Positions 59,617 to 64,000 of a DNA stretch of 64,000 bases are shown one piece after another (position 1 is the first letter of the stretch; each line of letters starts with the position of its first letter). Origin of the DNA: Verrucomicrobiales bacterium (GTDB lineage: Bacteria; Verrucomicrobiota; Verrucomicrobiia; Limisphaerales; J093). Below the pieces are notes generated by a model. That model had not been told where the DNA came from. It saw only the letters and a program-made list of their open reading frames with translations, and ran no database searches. The stretch spans positions 124,001-188,000 of the forward strand of contig JACKPW010000004.1 in assembly GCA_024233215.1 (NCBI GenBank), in the 5' to 3' direction. Position numbers and translations under genes: made by a program.

Positions 59617-59704
59617 GCGGCGGCGAACGGGCGTTTGCCGCACCGCCACAGTCACCCCACCAAGTTCCGGCGGCACACCGGCGTTCGGCTGGCTACGCGA
59701 CGGC
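59617..59704. repeat. REPIN-like repeat, family A (diverged), hpt/argJ gap
   Basis: GCGGCGGCGAACGGGCGTTT (from 59617) and CCGGCGGCACACCGGCGTTC (from 59668, ending GGCTACGCGACGG) are diverged inverted family A units in the gap between convergent hpt and argJ. Confidence 0.5.
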
Positions 59705-59743
59705 AGAGGTCAGTTCAGCGTCACGAGGGCGGGAAATCGCGGC

Positions 59744-61093
59744 TTATCCGCCCAGCGAGGCGGGATCGCTCACGTTGCCCTTGTTGAACTCGACGTAGGC
59801 TTCCGTCAGGTCACTCGCGTAGACCACGGCGGTTCCCCGTCCCTGATTCAGTTGGATGTGCAATTCGAACTCCGCCGGGGCCGCCGCCGCGCACAACCGC
59901 GCGAAGGAGACCTTCGTGGGTCGCCCGCCCTTGAGGGAGTAGAGCACGCGCCTCCCGCCCACCGCGCTGTAACCAATGTCCACCCGGTCCTCGACCACCC
60001 TGGCCGCACTGTAGCCCAGGGCATCGATGATGCGTCCCCAGTTCGGATCGCCCCCATGCCAACTGGTCTTCACCAGCGCACTGTTGGCCACCGCCCGGGC
60101 CGCCGCATCCGCCTCGGCAGGGTTCCGCGCCCCCTCCACGCGGACGGTCACCACCCGCGTGGTCCCCTCCCCGTCCCGCACGATCATCTTCGCCAGCTCA
60201 AGGCAGACGTGGCGGATGGCCTCCCGCAGCACCCCTTGATCCGCCTTGCGCGCGGCCGAGCGGTCCCGCGCCCGCAGCACGGGGTTCTCCGCCAGACCGT
60301 TCGCCAGCAGCAGGACCGTGTCGTTCGTGCTCATGTCCCCATCCACCGTGATGCGGTTGAAGCTCGCCGCGACCGCCTCCTGCAACAACGACTGGAGCAA
60401 TTCCGGTTCCACGGCGGCGTCGCAGGTCAGGAACGCGAGCATGGTGGCATGCAGCCCTCCCCAACCGGCGGCGGGCCGGGCCCCGGTGGCGCTCATGCCG
60501 GGCTGGATCATCCCCGCCCCCTTGCACATGCCCCCCAGTCGCACCTTCCGGCCTCCCAGGGTGAACTCCACGGCAATCTGCTTCGACCGCGTGTCGCTGG
60601 TCATGATGGCCTCGGCGGCGGCCCCGGCACTCGCAGGGGTGTTGTCCAGTTCCCGGGCGGCGGCAGCGATCCCGCGCCGCACATTCGGCATGGGCATCGG
60701 CACACCGATCCGACCGGTGGATCCCACGAGCACCAGCGACTCCTCCACGCCACAATGCCGGGCGGCATCGGCGGTCATGGACCGGGCGTCACGCAGGCCG
60801 GTCGGCCCGGTGCAGGCATTGGCGTTTCCGGAATTCACGACCACCGCCTGGGCCCAGCCTTGTCGCACCCGATCGAGGCAGACCTTCACGGGCGCGGCAC
60901 AGACCTGGTTGGTGGTGAACATGCCGGCGACCGCCGCGGGCACGTCGGAGACAATCAGGGCGAGATCGCGTTTCGGGCCCTTGTCGGAGCCCTTGCCCGT
61001 GCCGAGGCGTTTGATGTCGCAGAACACACCGGCGGCGCGGAAGCCCTGCGGGGCCACCACCGAACCGGTCACGGATTTCAGTTTCGTTGTCAT
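59744..61093 (-). CDS. argJ: Bifunctional ornithine acetyltransferase/N-acetylglutamate synthase (ArgJ)
   Basis: A 449-residue self-cleaving enzyme of arginine synthesis. The autoproteolysis site is GLHATMLAFLTCDA with Thr after Ala as nucleophile and new N-terminus of the beta chain (about residue 205). Other family blocks are VVVNSGNANACTG, GSTGRIGVPMPM, MCKGAGMIQPGM, and near the C-terminus LVKTSWHGGDPNWGRIIDALGYSAA. It transfers acetyl from N-acetylornithine to glutamate and, in bifunctional forms, makes N-acetylglutamate from acetyl-CoA. The start at 61093 (MTTKLKSVTGSVVAP) is normal. No other arg genes are nearby. Confidence 0.95.
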   Translation of the reverse strand: MTTKLKSVTGSVVAPQGFRAAGVFCDIKRLGTGKGSDKGPKRDLALIVSDVPAAVAGMFTTNQVCAAPVKVCLDRVRQGWAQAVVVNSGNANACTGPTGLRDARSMTADAARHCGVEESLVLVGSTGRIGVPMPMPNVRRGIAAAARELDNTPASAGAAAEAIMTSDTRSKQIAVEFTLGGRKVRLGGMCKGAGMIQPGMSATGARPAAGWGGLHATMLAFLTCDAAVEPELLQSLLQEAVAASFNRITVDGDMSTNDTVLLLANGLAENPVLRARDRSAARKADQGVLREAIRHVCLELAKMIVRDGEGTTRVVTVRVEGARNPAEADAAARAVANSALVKTSWHGGDPNWGRIIDALGYSAARVVEDRVDIGYSAVGGRRVLYSLKGGRPTKVSFARLCAAAAPAEFELHIQLNQGRGTAVVYASDLTEAYVEFNKGNVSDPASLGG

Positions 61094-61198
61094 GGTTGGA
61101 ATGGTTGGAATGGGCTCCATGCGAGGCGGAACCCGCGGCATCGGGCCGCGACCACCGCCCCCGCACCGGGAATCGCCGGGGACATCGTTCGCGCCGGC

Positions 61199-62311
61199 TC
61201 AAAGCCCGGGGGCATAGAGGAAATACGGCCGGCCGATCTCCATCTTCGGCAGGTTCACGCCGAGATCGACATGGACCTTCGCGTCCCCCGCCTCCCCCAG
61301 CAGTCGCAGCAACCCGCCCAGACGGCGGGGGGCATCGTAGCGAATCAGGCTGGCCTCACTGATTCCCACCAGGGCTTTCGCCTTGGAGACGGCGTCGTCG
61401 AAATCCCCAAGCTGGTCGATGAATCCAAGTTCCAAGGCCTCGGTGCCGAGGAAGATCCGGCCATCCGCAAAGTTCTGCCAGTTCTCCTGCAACCGGGTGC
61501 CGCGCCCCTCGGCGATCACCTGTTTGAACCGGTCGAAGGTCTCGCGGATCAGCGCGTTCAACAACTCCGCCTCCTCCGGCGGAATCTCGTCCTCCGCCCG
61601 GCTGCCGCTGAGCATGTTCTTCATCCGCCCGCTCTTGAACACCACCGGGCGAACCCCCGCCTTGTCCATGAGCCCGCGATAATTGTAGCCGCTCATGATC
61701 ACCCCGATGGAACCGGTCAACGTCAGCGGATTCGCCACAATCCAACGACACGGGGCGGCGACATAATACCCGCCGCTCGCCGCCAGCCCTTCCATGGTCG
61801 CGATCACAGGCTTGTTCTGCTCCTGCTGGAAGTCGGCGATGGCCCGGGCGATGTCGTCCGCCGCGAGCACCTCGCCTCCGGGGGAGTCAATCCGCAGAAT
61901 AACCGCCCGAACGGCGGCATCCTTTCCCGCCCGCTCGAGGGCCAGCCGCAGGACGTCCACCGGCCCCAGGTCGCCGCCGCCGACATAGCCGCCGTAGATC
62001 ACGCCGCGCACGTCGAGGATCGCGATCTTGTCGGTGACGCCCGCGCTCTCCACCAGAACCTCCTGCAGGCTGCGGGCCGGGCCCTGGATTCCGGTGGTGA
62101 CCCCCAGGGTCTCGCCGAAGAAATCCTCCAGGCTGCTCAGGCTGCTCAGCACGAGGAGCACCAGCAGAATCAGCGCAAAGTACTTCCACCCGCGTCCCTT
62201 CCGGATGATCGTGGGCTGGGCGTAGAGGACCGGCGGCGGTTGAACCGGCGGCGGAGGCGGAGGCGGGGCATCGGAACCGGCCCCATGCGGCTGGTCAGTC
62301 GATTGTTCCAT
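61199..62311 (-). CDS. sppA: Signal peptide peptidase SppA
   Basis: A 370-residue membrane serine protease of family S49. A Pro-rich cytoplasmic N-terminus (PPPPPPPVQPPP) precedes one membrane segment YFALILLVLLVLSSLSSL (about 45-62). The catalytic domain has AVILRIDSPGGEVLAADDIARAI, the Ser nucleophile in MEGLAASGGYYVAAPC (about 176), LTGSIGVIM and the Lys in VVFKSGRMKNMLSGSR. It degrades leftover signal peptides or membrane fragments. It is divergent from the LMW-PTP fusion gene with 98 bp between them. Confidence 0.93.
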   Translation of the reverse strand: MEQSTDQPHGAGSDAPPPPPPPVQPPPVLYAQPTIIRKGRGWKYFALILLVLLVLSSLSSLEDFFGETLGVTTGIQGPARSLQEVLVESAGVTDKIAILDVRGVIYGGYVGGGDLGPVDVLRLALERAGKDAAVRAVILRIDSPGGEVLAADDIARAIADFQQEQNKPVIATMEGLAASGGYYVAAPCRWIVANPLTLTGSIGVIMSGYNYRGLMDKAGVRPVVFKSGRMKNMLSGSRAEDEIPPEEAELLNALIRETFDRFKQVIAEGRGTRLQENWQNFADGRIFLGTEALELGFIDQLGDFDDAVSKAKALVGISEASLIRYDAPRRLGGLLRLLGEAGDAKVHVDLGVNLPKMEIGRPYFLYAPGL

Positions 62312-62409
62312 CGGGACCCCAGCCTAAACGCCGGCTCCCCAACCAGCAAGTGACATCCTCTTCGGCCCGAGCACCCGCCGCCGCCGGTTTCGCGTTGACG
62401 ATTGCAGGC

Positions 62410-64000
62410 ATGCGCCCCACGGTTCCGCCCCTGAACGGCATGACAACCGTCCTCTTCATCTGCACGGGAAACGTGTGTCGCAGCCCCATGGCGGAGGGGT
62501 TGTTCCGGCATTTGACGAAGGATCGCGGCGGGTTTCGCGTCCTTTCGGCAGGAGTCGGCGCCGTGAGCGGGATGCGCCCCAGCGGCCACGCCATCAACGC
62601 CATGCAGGAACTGGGGATCGACATCAGCCAGCAGCGGAGCCGGGCGCTGACCACCGGTCTCATCCGCGAGGCGGACCTGGTGTTCGGAATGACCCAGGGA
62701 CACGTGGATTCCATCGCCCTGATGCATCCGGAGGCGATTGAGAAGACCTTTCTGCTGCGCCACTTCGAGGAAGGGGTGCCGCGCTACGAGCGGGACGTCG
62801 CCGACCCCATCGGGGCGCCGCTCGAGGTATACCGAGTTTGTCGCGACCAGATACATCGCGCCATCAAGACCATGCTGAAGCATATCGACAGTGACGCCGC
62901 AGACAGCGGAGCGAACCCCTCCGGCGGGACCCCTTCCAGCCCCACCGTGGCCATCGGATCGGACCACGCCGGATTCGAACTCAAAGAGGCCCTCAAAGCT
63001 CACCTGAGCCGGAAGGGAATTGCCTTCACCGATCTGGGTGCCGGCTCGGCGGAATCGACGGATTATCCCGACTACGCCCTGGCGGTGACCCAACAAATCC
63101 ACGAGGGCCGGGCCGGGCTGGGCATTCTGGTCTGTCACACCGGTGTGGGAATGAGTCTCGCGGCGAACAAACAGCCGGGCATCCGGGCGGCCCTGGCGAC
63201 CGAGGAGGAAGGCGCCCGGCTTTCCCGCAGTCACAACGACGCGAATGTGCTTTGTCTGGGCGCACGTTTCACCCCGGCGGAAAAGGCGGCCCGGTTGGTC
63301 GACGTGTTCCTGGAGACCCGTTTCGAGGGAGGCCGGCATGATCGCCGCATCCGCAAGATCGAGGCGGCCCACGCCGAACTGCGACTGGCGGTGATCGATC
63401 CGGAGATTGCGGCGGTCGTCGGGGCGGAGCGAAACCGGCAGCAGGAGAACATCGAGCTGATTGCCAGCGAGAACTTCACAAGCCCGGCGGTCATGGAGGC
63501 CCAGGGCTCGGTGTTGACCAACAAGTACGCCGAGGGCTACCCGCGCAAGCGCTGGTACGGCGGGTGTGAGTTTATCGACACCGGGGAGCAGCTCGCCATC
63601 GACCGGGCGAAGCGCCTTTTTGGGGCCGAGCACGCGAACGTGCAACCGCACTCGGGCAGCGGCGCGAACATGGCCGTCTACTTCGCCTTTCTCCAACCGG
63701 GCGACCGAATCCTCACCATGGACCTGTCGCACGGCGGCCACTTGACGCACGGGAACAAGGTGAACTTCTCCGGGCGATTCTTCGAGGTGGTCCATTATGG
63801 GGTGCGGCAGGACGACGAGCGGATCGATTACGACCAGCTTGCGGCCCAAGCCCGGGAGCACCGGCCGAAAATGATCACCGTCGGCGCCAGTGCCTATCCG
63901 CGGATCATCAACTTCGAGCGCATGTCGCAAATCGCGCGGGAGGTGGATGCCATGTTGCTGGCGGACATCGCCCACATTGCCGGGCTCGTCGCCGCCGGGC
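62410..64000 (+). CDS. Fusion: LMW protein-tyrosine phosphatase - ribose-5-phosphate isomerase B - serine hydroxymethyltransferase (3' end outside window)
   Basis: One uninterrupted frame from ATG 62410 (or ATG 62440) to the window edge, at least 530 codons with no stop. Residues about 11-165 are a LMW tyrosine phosphatase: CTGNVCRSPMAEG (Cys18, Arg24) and the Asp loop RDVADPIG (D132). After a Gly/Pro-rich linker, residues about 180-315 are RpiB: VAIGSDHAGFELKEALKAHL, ILVCHTGVGMSLAANK (Cys242), SHNDANVLCLGARF, ending GGRHDRRIRKIEA. From about 318 the chain continues directly as serine hydroxymethyltransferase: VIDPEIAAVVGAERNRQQ, ENIELIASENFTSPAVMEAQ, NKYAEGYPRKRWYGG, LADIAHIAGLVAAG. The PLP lysine lies beyond the edge. 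All three active-site cores visible here look intact. Confidence 0.88.
   Translation, partial: MRPTVPPLNGMTTVLFICTGNVCRSPMAEGLFRHLTKDRGGFRVLSAGVGAVSGMRPSGHAINAMQELGIDISQQRSRALTTGLIREADLVFGMTQGHVDSIALMHPEAIEKTFLLRHFEEGVPRYERDVADPIGAPLEVYRVCRDQIHRAIKTMLKHIDSDAADSGANPSGGTPSSPTVAIGSDHAGFELKEALKAHLSRKGIAFTDLGAGSAESTDYPDYALAVTQQIHEGRAGLGILVCHTGVGMSLAANKQPGIRAALATEEEGARLSRSHNDANVLCLGARFTPAEKAARLVDVFLETRFEGGRHDRRIRKIEAAHAELRLAVIDPEIAAVVGAERNRQQENIELIASENFTSPAVMEAQGSVLTNKYAEGYPRKRWYGGCEFIDTGEQLAIDRAKRLFGAEHANVQPHSGSGANMAVYFAFLQPGDRILTMDLSHGGHLTHGNKVNFSGRFFEVVHYGVRQDDERIDYDQLAAQAREHRPKMITVGASAYPRIINFERMSQIAREVDAMLLADIAHIAGLVAAG

Noticed and set aside
62170..63975. A 601-codon minus-strand frame opposite the LMW-PTP/RpiB/SHMT fusion
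   Set aside because: The plus strand encodes recognisable enzymes across the whole stretch; the minus frame shows no motif.
1..64000. tRNA or rRNA genes
   Set aside because: No cloverleaf ending in GGTTCGAnTCC-type T-arm or rRNA-like conserved block was recognised by eye; a tRNAscan/Infernal run would be decisive.

Overview
The window is a GC-rich (roughly 65 %), gene-dense bacterial chromosome segment. The mix of genes suggests a member of the Verrucomicrobiota, probably a Limisphaerales/Pedosphaera-like free-living heterotroph. The evidence is an exported sulfatase, a DUF5107-TPR protein, a GH172/DUF2961 enzyme, the long form of IspG, a zinc-ribbon Ser/Thr kinase paired with an ECF-like sigma factor, PocR-AraC regulation, and many palindromic intergenic repeats. 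No rRNA or tRNA gene was seen, so this placement is an inference from gene content.

Layout. 1-6725: radical-SAM C-terminus (cut by the window edge), PocR-AraC regulator, then a coupled run rseP-ispG and GNAT-PfkB kinase. 6744-14594: a phosphate block. A minus-strand operon phoU*-pstS-pstC-pstA-pstB2-pstB1 faces a cupin gene and an outer-membrane porin preceded by Pho-box-like repeats. 14691-17667: an HMGL-type aldolase divergent from leuA, which carries a leucine-rich leader peptide and an attenuator. 17677-30324: GDPD, VIT/vWA protein, a Tat-signal sugar-isomerase-like protein, sulfatase, kinase plus sigma factor, and larE. 30579-36465: DUF2007, a GlcD-like oxidase, a decayed secreted-protein remnant, thiG, two tandem zinc-ribbon membrane proteins and an RGG-rich protein. 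37061-43397: an exported carbohydrate-type cluster (SGNH hydrolase, DUF5107-TPR, GH172). 43662-49073: DnaJ-type chaperone, RRM protein with a structured 5' UTR, infA, a response regulator and an S9 peptidase with an embedded VHL-like domain. 49255-53522: mpl and a glycoside hydrolase, separated by a PIN-type toxin-antitoxin module flanked by a 67-bp direct repeat. 53655-64000: esterase-SMP30 fusion, DUF192 lipoprotein, nadE / SLOG-dUTPase fusion / hpt operon, argJ, sppA, and a large LMW-PTP / RpiB / SHMT fusion that runs off the window end.

Most notable points. (1) Two adjacent PstB ATPases have complementary losses: one lacks LSGGQ, the other lacks the Q-loop Gln and H-loop His. This predicts an asymmetric heterodimeric phosphate importer with one competent ATP site. 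(2) In the same operon, PhoU is fused to an arsenate-reductase/LMW-phosphatase-like domain that has lost both its catalytic Cys and P-loop Arg. (3) An uninterrupted frame from 62410 to the window end joins a LMW tyrosine phosphatase, ribose-5-phosphate isomerase B and serine hydroxymethyltransferase. (4) A leucine attenuator precedes leuA. (5) Two families of REPIN-like inverted-repeat elements occupy most of the long intergenic gaps and in places supply stop codons or N-terminal coding sequence to neighbouring genes. All family calls come from reading motifs; no database search was run.
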